Below, piece after piece: positions 1-5,210 of a DNA stretch of 6,254 bases. The stretch's first letter is position 1; every line of letters starts with the position of its first letter. The notes beneath the pieces were generated by a model. That model saw only the letters and a program-made list of their open reading frames with translations, had not been told where the DNA came from and did not search any database. The DNA comes from Lentisphaerota bacterium. GTDB lineage: Bacteria > Verrucomicrobiota > Kiritimatiellia > RFP12 > UBA3636. The stretch covers positions 1 through 6,254 of the forward strand of contig JAAZFF010000120.1 of the NCBI GenBank assembly GCA_012511845.1. The letters are read 5' to 3'. Made by a program: the position numbers and the translations under genes.

Positions 1-2
1 AG

Positions 3-83
3 AAACACATTTATCAAGCTCTGGGAATAGAATGGAGAAACTTGCCCGGGAACCGTACGGTGATAGAGAAGAAACAAATCTAA
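3..83 (+). CDS. Possible C-terminal end of a plus-strand gene (partial)
   Basis: The frame beginning at base 3 is open from the window edge to a TAA at 81-83 and encodes 26 residues ending in VIEKKQI. The composition is protein-like, with a phrase IYQALGIEWRNLPGNR. The IYxALGI wording loosely recalls the C-termini of sulfatase or DUF1501-type proteins, but that is a remembered resemblance over a very short stretch. A second frame (from base 2) is also open, to about base 109, so the coding assignment is uncertain. The upstream part is outside the window, and no function should be assigned from this fragment alone. Confidence 0.3.
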   Translation, partial: KHIYQALGIEWRNLPGNRTVIEKKQI

Positions 84-223
84 GATGTCAAAACCAGGCA
101 ACTTTGTAGTGCCTTAAAAGTCAAATGATTTATTTACAATGAGTTACAGCTATAAGTGCGAAAGCTGGGTTAGCACAGCCGCTCCCTCCATTTTACTGAT
201 AAACCCTTAATTCAGGTACTGGA

Positions 224-239
224 GGACGAGCCCGGCAAG
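224..239. repeat. Left copy of an imperfect direct repeat flanking the tandem arrays
   Basis: The sequence GGACGA, one spacer base, then CCCGGCAAG matches GGACGA, three spacer bases, CCCGGCAAG at 385-402. The two 15-base matches are about 160 bp apart and bracket the heptamer and hexamer arrays. This could mark the edges of a small dispersed element or an old duplication. No inverted termini or coding capacity support calling it a transposon. Confidence 0.55.
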
Positions 240-247
240 CCGGACCA

Positions 248-275
248 GTGATCAGTGGTTAGTGGGCAGTGGGCA
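248..275. repeat. Four tandem degenerate heptamers (GTGRKNA type)
   Basis: Reading the plus strand gives GTGATCA, GTGGTTA, GTGGGCA and GTGGGCA in a row, followed by GTCAC, which leads into the hexamer array. Units are identical at positions 1-3 and 7 and vary in the middle, so the array looks like a decayed or diversifying microsatellite. Arrays with this flavour (ACTGATC/CCACTGA-type units) are, from memory, scattered through intergenic DNA of PVC-group genomes. That recollection was not checked here. Confidence 0.8.
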
Positions 276-280
276 GTCAC

Positions 281-322
281 GTTCCCGTTCCCGTTCACGT
301 TCACGTACTCGTACACGTACAC
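281..322. repeat. Seven tandem degenerate hexamers (GTWCNC)
   Basis: The units are GTTCCC, GTTCCC, GTTCAC, GTTCAC, GTACTC, GTACAC and GTACAC. All keep GT at positions 1-2 and C at positions 4 and 6. Position 3 switches from T to A once and position 5 varies, so neighbouring units are most alike, as expected of stepwise slippage and mutation. The array begins 5 bp after the heptamers end. It probably does not encode protein, and any role (structural, recombinational or none) is unknown. Confidence 0.85.
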
Positions 323-382
323 GATTTCTCCGCAGTAATCTCATCCCCGTGTACGGGAAACGTGTCCCGCTCCGCTGTGAAC

Positions 383-429
383 GGGGACGATCTCCCGGCA
401 AGTGCGGCGGCTTGCGTGGACTCTGCCCC
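383..429. repeat. Imperfect stem-loop downstream of the minus-strand operon
   Basis: Bases 383-386 (GGGG) pair with 426-429 (CCCC), 389-390 with 422-423, TCC at 393-395 with GGA at 418-420, and GCAAG at 398-402 with CTTGC at 411-415. Small internal loops separate these helices and the terminal loop has 8 bases. Read on the minus strand it begins 28 bases past the stop codon of the zinc-ribbon gene, so it could end or stabilise the operon transcript. No T-run follows it, so it is not a standard intrinsic terminator. It may instead be part of the repeat element. Confidence 0.45.
385..402. repeat. Right copy of the imperfect direct repeat
   Basis: GGACGA, then TCT, then CCCGGCAAG pairs with the left copy at 224-239; the only difference is the spacer length (3 versus 1 base). 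This copy also forms the 5' half of the stem-loop at 383-429, whereas the left copy does not sit in an equivalent hairpin. Confidence 0.55.
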
Positions 430-444
430 TCAATGATGTCTGCC

Positions 445-465
445 AAATTTTACCGGTTAAAATTT
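445..465. terminator. AT-rich hairpin overlapping the end of the zinc-ribbon gene
   Basis: AAATTTTA (445-452) and TAAAATTT (458-465) are perfect 8-base inverted arms around the 5-base loop CCGGT. The right arm overlaps the stop codon of the minus-strand zinc-ribbon gene. It is placed where an operon-end structure would sit, but the stem is weak and there is no clear T-run, so the terminator label is tentative. Confidence 0.3.
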
Positions 466-1221
466 TGCATCACGGGTTATCAGAGTTTTATAAAGAAGAA
501 CAGCGATGAAGTTCTGTTGCTGTGAGGTAAACATGGTGCCAAAGCGTATTTTTTTTCCGGAATTTGTTTCAATAACTATAGAAGGCCTGCGTCCGCTGCC
601 ACTGTCACCACTCTGCCACGGGCTTTCTGATATGCTGACGTCTGAAACGTCCGCAATTTTGAAGTTTTTGCGATAGCCGACAGACCCTATCCCTTTAAAT
701 ACGTAACTGAGACCGCGACTCACATGAATTTTCGTTTTGCCCCCAATCGCAAACAAAAACGCACATGCTACTGTAACTCCAATTATTATGAATGGTGTCA
801 GAAAAACCCACATAAAAACGGTTGTTCTCACATCCATCAAATCCTCATTCGTTACAGGCATTGGAAACCACACCGGTATCGGTACATTCAGGTGCTGCAA
901 AGTACTCGCAGTAACAAGCAGGACAAATATGGACACAATGCCATTCCAGAACAGGGCAAAAAACAGCATCCCAATCGCAGTGCCGATCGAACGGTTGGAG
1001 ACATCAATATTTAAATTGTTGCCATGAGTCTCCAGGCGCACTCCGCCGGGAGGGCTGTTTATGTCAATATTGTCAGTCAGATTGCCTATACTCAACAGTG
1101 TAGAAAACTTGTGTGCCACATTACATACACGACAGTATGCAATGTTATTCGACACATTTATATCATCGCCTGTTATGGCGTTTCCGCATTCAGGACATTT
1201 TGGGGCAGATTGATTATTCAT
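457..1221 (-). CDS. Zinc-ribbon, two-helix membrane protein with C-terminal PH-like domain
   Basis: This 254-residue protein opens with two CxxC knuckles, CPEC at 9-12 and CRVC at 30-33, a likely zinc-binding ribbon. A PPGG-containing linker follows at 57-60. Two hydrophobic spans at about 80-105 and 134-159 are probably membrane helices with a roughly 28-residue loop between them. The C-terminal 90 residues (IHVSRG... FKGIG... IADVSDVSI... RPSIVIETNSGKKIRFG) alternate in a beta-rich pattern resembling bacterial PH-like domains that follow such helices. The ribbon and PH-like part would both be cytoplasmic. I recall similar uncharacterised proteins in PVC bacteria, but no function is known. 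It is the last gene of the minus-strand operon, 25 bp after the serine hydrolase. No Shine-Dalgarno sequence precedes the ATG (upstream reads AACCCAAGT), so translational coupling or a leaderless-like mode is possible. Confidence 0.87.
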   Translation of the reverse strand: MNNQSAPKCPECGNAITGDDINVSNNIAYCRVCNVAHKFSTLLSIGNLTDNIDINSPPGGVRLETHGNNLNIDVSNRSIGTAIGMLFFALFWNGIVSIFVLLVTASTLQHLNVPIPVWFPMPVTNEDLMDVRTTVFMWVFLTPFIIIGVTVACAFLFAIGGKTKIHVSRGLSYVFKGIGSVGYRKNFKIADVSDVSISESPWQSGDSGSGRRPSIVIETNSGKKIRFGTMFTSQQQNFIAVLLYKTLITRDAKF

Positions 1222-1246
1222 ACTTGGGTTTTATGTTTTACTGTTC

Positions 1247-2296
1247 TCAATCAAATGCTTTATCTAACATGGCAAGTAATCTGTCGGCTACATTACCTCG
1301 GAAGTTCATTTGATTTCCATGTGTTTTGCCATATTCCGGTTGCGCCGTCCGGTTTGTGAGTACTATCGCGTAACGGTCCTGTTCGGGATCTATCCACAAA
1401 GATCCTCCTGTCCACCCGCTATGACCGAAGCTTGCTTCAGAAAATGAACTCGGGCGATGGGGAACCTCTTCACGGCTTCGCATGTCCCAGCCAAAACTCC
1501 TCCGGGGAAAACCGGGAGGAGATAAGCAGTTTGTAAGCCATTTTAAAGATGTTTTTCCGAAAAAATTGTTATGCGATCTGTGACATGCGTTCAGCATGAT
1601 CCGACTGAAAATGGCAAGGTCCCCAACTGTAGAAAAAAGACCGGCGTTTCCTACAGGTTTCGGCAGGTTGCGCGCCTGCTCATCAGAGATAATACCTGCC
1701 GGCACACTCGTAGGGACGATACGCTGATCACCCGTATGTAACGGACCGAAATGCGTATCTGTCATTCCAAGCGGTTTAAAGAACTGGCGCTCGCATATGA
1801 AGTCGAGTGTTTCTCCGCTGCATGCCTCCATGATCCAGCCCAGCAATATGAAATTACGGCAAGAATATATATACTCTGTTCCGGGCAAATAGTCTGGAGG
1901 TCTCTGAAGAAGGTCGAGTACTGCATCATCCGGGGAGAGATGATCTGTTTTATGATTACCGAAACCTGAAACATGTGTTGCCAGCGAAAGGACTGTTATG
2001 GTTGAACCGGGAAGTTGCGCCAGTTTTGGCAGATACAGCCCGGCAGGTGCCGCAGGGTCCAGCAAACCGCGATCTATGCAGTAAGCGGCTGCACTCGTAG
2101 TCGCAACAGCTTTTGTTATCGAAGCGAGATCAAAAACAGCATCCGGCTGCATCTCCGGTGCATCCGCGGCGGGGTGCATGGTGCCAAAAGCACAACAGAG
2201 TTCATTGCCGTGCGAATTTCCAGCAGCCGCAACCATTCCGGACAACAATCCCCGTCCGCAACCTTCCTCAAAAATTTGCTCTAATTGTTTATCCAT
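1247..2296 (-). CDS. Beta-lactamase-family (class C-like) serine hydrolase
   Basis: The 349-residue length is normal for the serine beta-lactamase/DD-peptidase/esterase superfamily (Pfam Beta-lactamase). The three active-site elements are visible. SITK at 59-62 gives the nucleophile Ser59 and Lys62. Tyr144 lies in YSC, followed by RNFILLG, the usual place of the YxN/YSx motif. HSG at 292-294 in GHSGWTGGSLWIDP replaces KTG, as is usual in the esterase-like branch. The phrase GNAGLFST at 216-223 is also family-typical. No signal peptide or lipobox is present at the N-terminus (MDKQLEQIFEEG), so a cytoplasmic location is predicted, which is unusual for a wall-directed enzyme. It could be an esterase, amidase or peptidase; the substrate cannot be deduced and antibiotic resistance should not be assumed. 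It starts 5 bp after the lipoprotein gene, with only a weak ribosome-binding site, suggesting coupled translation. Confidence 0.93.
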   Translation of the reverse strand: MDKQLEQIFEEGCGRGLLSGMVAAAGNSHGNELCCAFGTMHPAADAPEMQPDAVFDLASITKAVATTSAAAYCIDRGLLDPAAPAGLYLPKLAQLPGSTITVLSLATHVSGFGNHKTDHLSPDDAVLDLLQRPPDYLPGTEYIYSCRNFILLGWIMEACSGETLDFICERQFFKPLGMTDTHFGPLHTGDQRIVPTSVPAGIISDEQARNLPKPVGNAGLFSTVGDLAIFSRIMLNACHRSHNNFFGKTSLKWLTNCLSPPGFPRRSFGWDMRSREEVPHRPSSFSEASFGHSGWTGGSLWIDPEQDRYAIVLTNRTAQPEYGKTHGNQMNFRGNVADRLLAMLDKAFD

Positions 2297-2301
2297 CGCT
2301 T

Positions 2302-2817
2302 TTATTTCATTAGGTCGGTGACTTGTCTGGTTGCAAGGTTTTCAACAGACCGTTTTTTCAATTTGCGAACAGGACGTTCAGGGAAAGAACTTCCGTCATG
2401 TGTAATGTATACATGATCCCAGGAAAGCTCCACTTCGTCTCCTGCCTCCAGAGAGTTAACAACTTTGCGTATGTTTTCCGGAATTTTCCTTTGTTTCAAG
2501 TTGTTTTCTATCATAAATATAATTTTATCAGTCTTTTCATCACCATATTTTCCTAGTTTATCATAGCCCAGGTATTCTTTGATCTTGAAAGTGGCAATTG
2601 TTCCGGAGTGTCCGCATTTATCAGGGCATAGTGAGGTCATTCCCATGCAGCGATGATATGACGTCCCCATAAACTTTGCTACCGTCTCATGCCTGGACAA
2701 GAGTTCAACTTTAGATGGCTTGGATTCAATATTTGCGCATGAGGCTGCAAAAACTCCAAGTCCGAACATGACAGATATAGCCGCAAAAAAATTATGCAAC
2801 AGGTAATGTGATTTCAT
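2302..2817 (-). CDS. Predicted lipoprotein with a conserved-looking Cys/His cluster
   Basis: This 171-residue protein begins with a basic residue, a hydrophobic stretch (about 9-25) and FAASC, a plausible lipobox with Cys27 as the lipidated residue (Ala at -3 is less common than Leu). The mature part has a tight cluster at 55-70: HRC (55-57), then CPDKCGH (64-70), giving three cysteines and two histidines that could bind metal or form a disulfide. The end (GDEVELSWDHVYITHDG, then SSFPERPVRKL) is beta-rich with repeated His/Asp/Trp. I do not recognise a named family. The start is set by GGAG seven bases before the ATG; an ATG five bases upstream in another frame stops at once. It is the first gene of the three-gene minus-strand operon and is probably exported to the periplasm or outer membrane. 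Confidence 0.87.
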   Translation of the reverse strand: MKSHYLLHNFFAAISVMFGLGVFAASCANIESKPSKVELLSRHETVAKFMGTSYHRCMGMTSLCPDKCGHSGTIATFKIKEYLGYDKLGKYGDEKTDKIIFMIENNLKQRKIPENIRKVVNSLEAGDEVELSWDHVYITHDGSSFPERPVRKLKKRSVENLATRQVTDLMK

Positions 2818-2860
2818 GGCATCTCTCCAATGTATAAATTTTCACAGATGTTTTAAGAGC

Positions 2861-2887
2861 AATATATCAAATAAAAACGATTTGCAA
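2861..2887 (-). promoter_or_regulatory. Candidate promoter of the minus-strand operon
   Basis: On the minus strand TTGCAA (2887-2882) resembles a -35 box and TATATT (2866-2861) a -10 box, separated by 15 bases, shorter than the ideal 17. A transcript would start near 2854 and leave a leader of about 35 bases before the lipoprotein ATG, which fits. The region is very AT-rich, so matches of this quality can arise by chance. Confidence 0.3.
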
Positions 2888-2962
2888 CCATATAAAAAAT
2901 AAAAAAACGATTTTTCTAAGAAAACTACTCTCAGAAACGTATTAACAGTAGAAACAATCGTT
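2869..2962. promoter_or_regulatory. AACGATT motifs in the divergent intergenic region
   Basis: AACGATT occurs at 2876-2882 and 2906-2912 in the same orientation and as its reverse complement AATCGTT at 2956-2962. The first two are embedded in a longer match (AAAT, 5 or 7 A, CGATTT). The centres are 30 and 50 bp apart, close to whole helical turns. The region separates two divergent transcription units, so these could be operator sites shared by both; no binding protein is identifiable. The first copy overlaps the candidate -35 region of the operon promoter. Confidence 0.35.
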
Positions 2963-2997
2963 CGCTGACCAAATCATTCAGGGAGGTCAGGCTCGTG

Positions 2998-3004
2998 AAA
3001 GGAG
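2998..3004 (+). promoter_or_regulatory. Ribosome-binding site of the toroid protein gene
   Basis: AAAGGAG lies nine bases before the ATG at 3014. It is the strongest Shine-Dalgarno match in the window and supports this start over later methionines. Confidence 0.8.
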
Positions 3005-3013
3005 AAACAAGTT

Positions 3014-4711
3014 ATGGACAGTAATTTAGACCCGACTCAGGTAGATTTCGATCCGATGGCAGAAAGCCGTGCCTTCAAGGAGATGATGAAGCTTTTTGAA
3101 GAACTAAGCTTTATGGAGCGCATTAAAAGAACGCTTAGAGGTATAAACATGCCGCACGACAGCGGCGAGTACAAGTTTGCAAAACTGCAGATTCAGCGCT
3201 TGGCAGGGCCGGCGATGGCAATTGTGCTACCCCTTTTAATTGTCGTGGTGCTTTTAAGTATTAAAACTCATGGGCAGTCGGGAACAGGCATTGTTGCTGT
3301 TGAGATTGTAGAACCTACAGTGATTGATGATCTGGAGCACGAAGAGGCGCCACCACCGGAAGACTTTGAGTTTGAGCCGCTTGATACAGAATATGATGGA
3401 CCTACGGAGAACTTTGCTCCGGAAACAGCAACGTTTAATCAGGATGTACCGGTATCTCCAAAGCCTGCAGAAGTAAACTCTGTTGCCATAATAAAGAGCC
3501 CTATCGTGATGCGTAACATCATCGGATCCAGAAACCCAGGACAGCGAGGTAAACTCCTTGCCAAGTACGGAGGTTCTGCCGGAGGTGAAGAAACTGTTAT
3601 GCGGGCTTTGCGCTGGCTCAAATCAAAGCAGCTGGAAAATGGCTCATGGCCCGGTGTGCCTACCTCCAATACAGGTCTGGCGCTTCTGACATTTCTTGCC
3701 CATGGAGAAGTTCCCGGGTCTGATTGTCCGGAATTTGGTCCGACTGTCGAGAAAGGGCTCAAGTTTTTACTTAACACACAGAATGAAGACGGACTTTTCA
3801 AGCATAGGGATGGCAACAACTATTCCCACCCCATAGCTGCGTACGCCCTATGTGAGGCGTATTCAATGACTAGAAACCCCCTGCTGAAGGAGGCTGCAGC
3901 AAAATCCATGGTGCCGATAATCAAAGGGCAACATGCCAGTGGCGGATGGGACTACAAGATGAACCCCGCAACAGATCGTGATGACACGTCCTATATGGGT
4001 TGGTGTGCACAGGCTATAAAGGCTGCGACAATCGCCGGAGACCTTGAAGTTGACGGGATGCAGGAAGCTTATTACAGGGCAATTAAAGGATTTCAGAAAA
4101 ACTACAGACGCGGCGGCGGCTTCGGATACACCTCTCCCGGGCGAGGCGGACTTTCCGGCGTAGGTGTTCTTTGTATGCAGCTTCTCGATGCCGGACATTA
4201 CGAGGAAGTAAAAACAACACTGGAATATCTGGATTCGTGTACTTTTTCCTTCCCATACTGGGAGCAGCAACCCGCCGGATTTGCCGGATCAATAATGTAT
4301 TATTGGTACTATATTACACAAGCGAAATTCCATGCCGGCGGCAATCGTTGGCGAAGCTGGAACGCACAATTTCAGCCGGAACTTATAAAAGAGCAGCAGG
4401 TTATTAAAAATGCCATAATGGACATGGATGGTAAAATGCGCGACATAGGCTTTTGGGACAGTCCATCACCAAAAGAATCGCATTCCGGCGGCGGAGGAGC
4501 AATACAGGATAGAAAAGTCTACGAAGGTGCTGAACAAAAAATTATTGACGGAAATCTTGGTGGACGTGTGATGGATACATGCCTGTCAGCACTGCAGCTG
4601 ATGGTGTATTACAGAAACCTGCCCACGTTCGAGAAAATAGAGATTGGCGATATGGCTGAGCCTTCACAGGCGCTTGAAAGCACCGATGTGGGTATCCAGA
4701 TAACGTGGTAG
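3014..4711 (+). CDS. Membrane-anchored prenyltransferase/squalene-oxidase-repeat (alpha/alpha-toroid) protein
   Basis: This 565-residue protein has a charged cytoplasmic N-terminus (1-62), one membrane helix at about 64-83, a Pro/Glu/Asp-rich linker (about 100-150, with APPPEDFEFEP) and a toroid domain from about 190 on. QW-type repeats are visible: QLENGSW (206-212), QNEDGLF (256-262) and QHASGGW (306-312). The latter two are followed by helices rich in small residues. YWYYITQAKF (430-439), WRSWN (446-450) and VYYRNLP (531-537) match phrases I recall from uncharacterised PVC-group relatives. DRDDTS (321-326) resembles the DxDDTA acid motif of squalene-hopene cyclases, but the protein lacks full cyclase length and the anchor-plus-linker design suggests a binding or structural role outside the cytoplasm. 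The linker after a single helix is also TonB/TolA-like. The gene stands alone on the plus strand with its own good ribosome-binding site. Annotation as a terpene cyclase would be unsafe. Confidence 0.93.
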   Translation: MDSNLDPTQVDFDPMAESRAFKEMMKLFEELSFMERIKRTLRGINMPHDSGEYKFAKLQIQRLAGPAMAIVLPLLIVVVLLSIKTHGQSGTGIVAVEIVEPTVIDDLEHEEAPPPEDFEFEPLDTEYDGPTENFAPETATFNQDVPVSPKPAEVNSVAIIKSPIVMRNIIGSRNPGQRGKLLAKYGGSAGGEETVMRALRWLKSKQLENGSWPGVPTSNTGLALLTFLAHGEVPGSDCPEFGPTVEKGLKFLLNTQNEDGLFKHRDGNNYSHPIAAYALCEAYSMTRNPLLKEAAAKSMVPIIKGQHASGGWDYKMNPATDRDDTSYMGWCAQAIKAATIAGDLEVDGMQEAYYRAIKGFQKNYRRGGGFGYTSPGRGGLSGVGVLCMQLLDAGHYEEVKTTLEYLDSCTFSFPYWEQQPAGFAGSIMYYWYYITQAKFHAGGNRWRSWNAQFQPELIKEQQVIKNAIMDMDGKMRDIGFWDSPSPKESHSGGGGAIQDRKVYEGAEQKIIDGNLGGRVMDTCLSALQLMVYYRNLPTFEKIEIGDMAEPSQALESTDVGIQITW

Positions 4712-4726
4712 CTTCCCGATATCCTC

Positions 4727-4746
4727 TTAAAATAAACTTATTTTAA
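4727..4746. terminator. Bidirectional hairpin between convergent genes
   Basis: TTAAAATAA (4727-4735) and TTATTTTAA (4738-4746) are perfect 9-base inverted arms around AC. The structure fills the 26-bp gap between the stop codons of the toroid gene and the small minus-strand gene, and its right arm includes the latter's TAA. It is all A/T, so the stem is weak, but the T-rich right arm gives a U-rich tract for plus-strand transcripts. Position and symmetry favour a shared terminator. Confidence 0.5.
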
Positions 4747-5178
4747 ATTTTCAATGGCATCGTTGTAATGTTTGAAAAAACATTCAACGATGTCTTCTTG
4801 TTGGGTATCCGCTATGGTACGCCGCTCCTCAGAGGTGCCCCGCAGGGGGAAAGTTCTTGTTTGTACTTTCAGCCCTTTGCGTTCATGCATTTTAACTTCA
4901 ATATTGGGCACAGTTCCTGTAGGCATTGATAAACTCATAATCCGAAATGTTATTTCCAGCGTCTTGTCACTCATTACGGAAATAGCGCAGGCGGCTCGCG
5001 TTTCATGAATCGTCACAGTACGCCCTTTTTGCGAAAGTTCTCTGCCTATTTCTGAATAAGCAGGACGAATTACATCGGCTATGAAGGCAACAAAATCTGC
5101 TTCCTCCTGCTCGGCCCGCGTTTTATGAGATCTGGCGCTACCGTTTATATAACGCATTTTCCAGTTTGAAACCGTCAT
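4738..5178 (-). CDS. Small protein of unknown function
   Basis: The 146-residue product has no signal peptide or membrane helix and is probably cytoplasmic. After a basic N-terminus (1-28) comes a likely amphipathic helix (about 29-51, with VIRPAYSEIGRELSQKGR). A beta-rich middle follows (VTIHE, ACAISVMS, LEITFRIMSLS, NIEVKMHERKG, about 55-103). A C-terminal helix sits after a polar turn (DIVECFFKHYNDAIENLK, 129-146). This alpha-beta-alpha layout suggests a compact single domain, but I do not recognise a family. The ATG at 5178 has only a weak AGAAAG about ten bases upstream, and Met8 is an alternative start. The gene converges on the toroid gene and lies 102 bp downstream of the minus-strand lipoprotein gene. 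Confidence 0.75.
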   Translation of the reverse strand: MTVSNWKMRYINGSARSHKTRAEQEEADFVAFIADVIRPAYSEIGRELSQKGRTVTIHETRAACAISVMSDKTLEITFRIMSLSMPTGTVPNIEVKMHERKGLKVQTRTFPLRGTSEERRTIADTQQEDIVECFFKHYNDAIENLK

Positions 5179-5210
5179 TCAATAATTTCTTTCTAAGTTA
5201 AACGGGGCGC

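Larger units (their letters stand above)
84..456. other. Gene-poor intergenic region with structured repeats
   Basis: No ORF here has a convincing protein-like composition. The open frames that cross it on both strands translate the hexamer array into Arg/Ser, Arg/Thr or Arg/Glu dipeptide runs, which is a product of the repeat and not evidence of a gene. Bases 84-220 are plain, moderately AT-rich sequence in which no tRNA, riboswitch or promoter was recognised. Bases 224-430 hold the repeats and stem-loops listed separately. The region lies downstream of both the possible plus-strand gene at the left edge and the minus-strand operon, so it is a convergent intergenic space. Confidence 0.6.

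Noticed and set aside
111..220. tRNA or small RNA gene in the plain part of the left spacer
   Set aside because: No cloverleaf, conserved T-arm sequence or promoter-terminator pair could be found by eye.
248..322. CRISPR array
   Set aside because: Units are 6-7 bp and directly abutting with no spacers, and there are no cas genes.
252..525. Overlapping open frames on both strands giving Arg/Ser, Arg/Thr and Arg/Glu dipeptide runs
   Set aside because: The dipeptide runs are direct translations of the 6-bp tandem repeat, both strands are open for that reason, and the rest shows no domain or good ribosome-binding site; the plus-strand frame also runs into the zinc-ribbon gene.
724..1359. Several plus-strand open frames opposite the zinc-ribbon and hydrolase genes
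   Set aside because: They are antisense to genes with clear motifs, have no protein-like composition and lack ribosome-binding sites.
1247..2296. Antibiotic-resistance beta-lactamase
   Set aside because: The fold is shared by esterases and peptidases, HSG replaces KTG, and no signal peptide is present; resistance cannot be claimed.
1751..2313. Plus- and minus-strand frames within the serine hydrolase gene
   Set aside because: The hydrolase frame carries all catalytic motifs; the others are shadows of it.
3439..4407. Frames of 69-135 codons overlapping the toroid gene
   Set aside because: The toroid frame is continuous with recognisable QW repeats and a strong ribosome-binding site; the alternatives are compositional shadows.
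3014..4711. True squalene-hopene cyclase or protein prenyltransferase
   Set aside because: The membrane anchor, long acidic linker and incomplete repeat set do not fit either enzyme; only the toroid-type repeats are shared.
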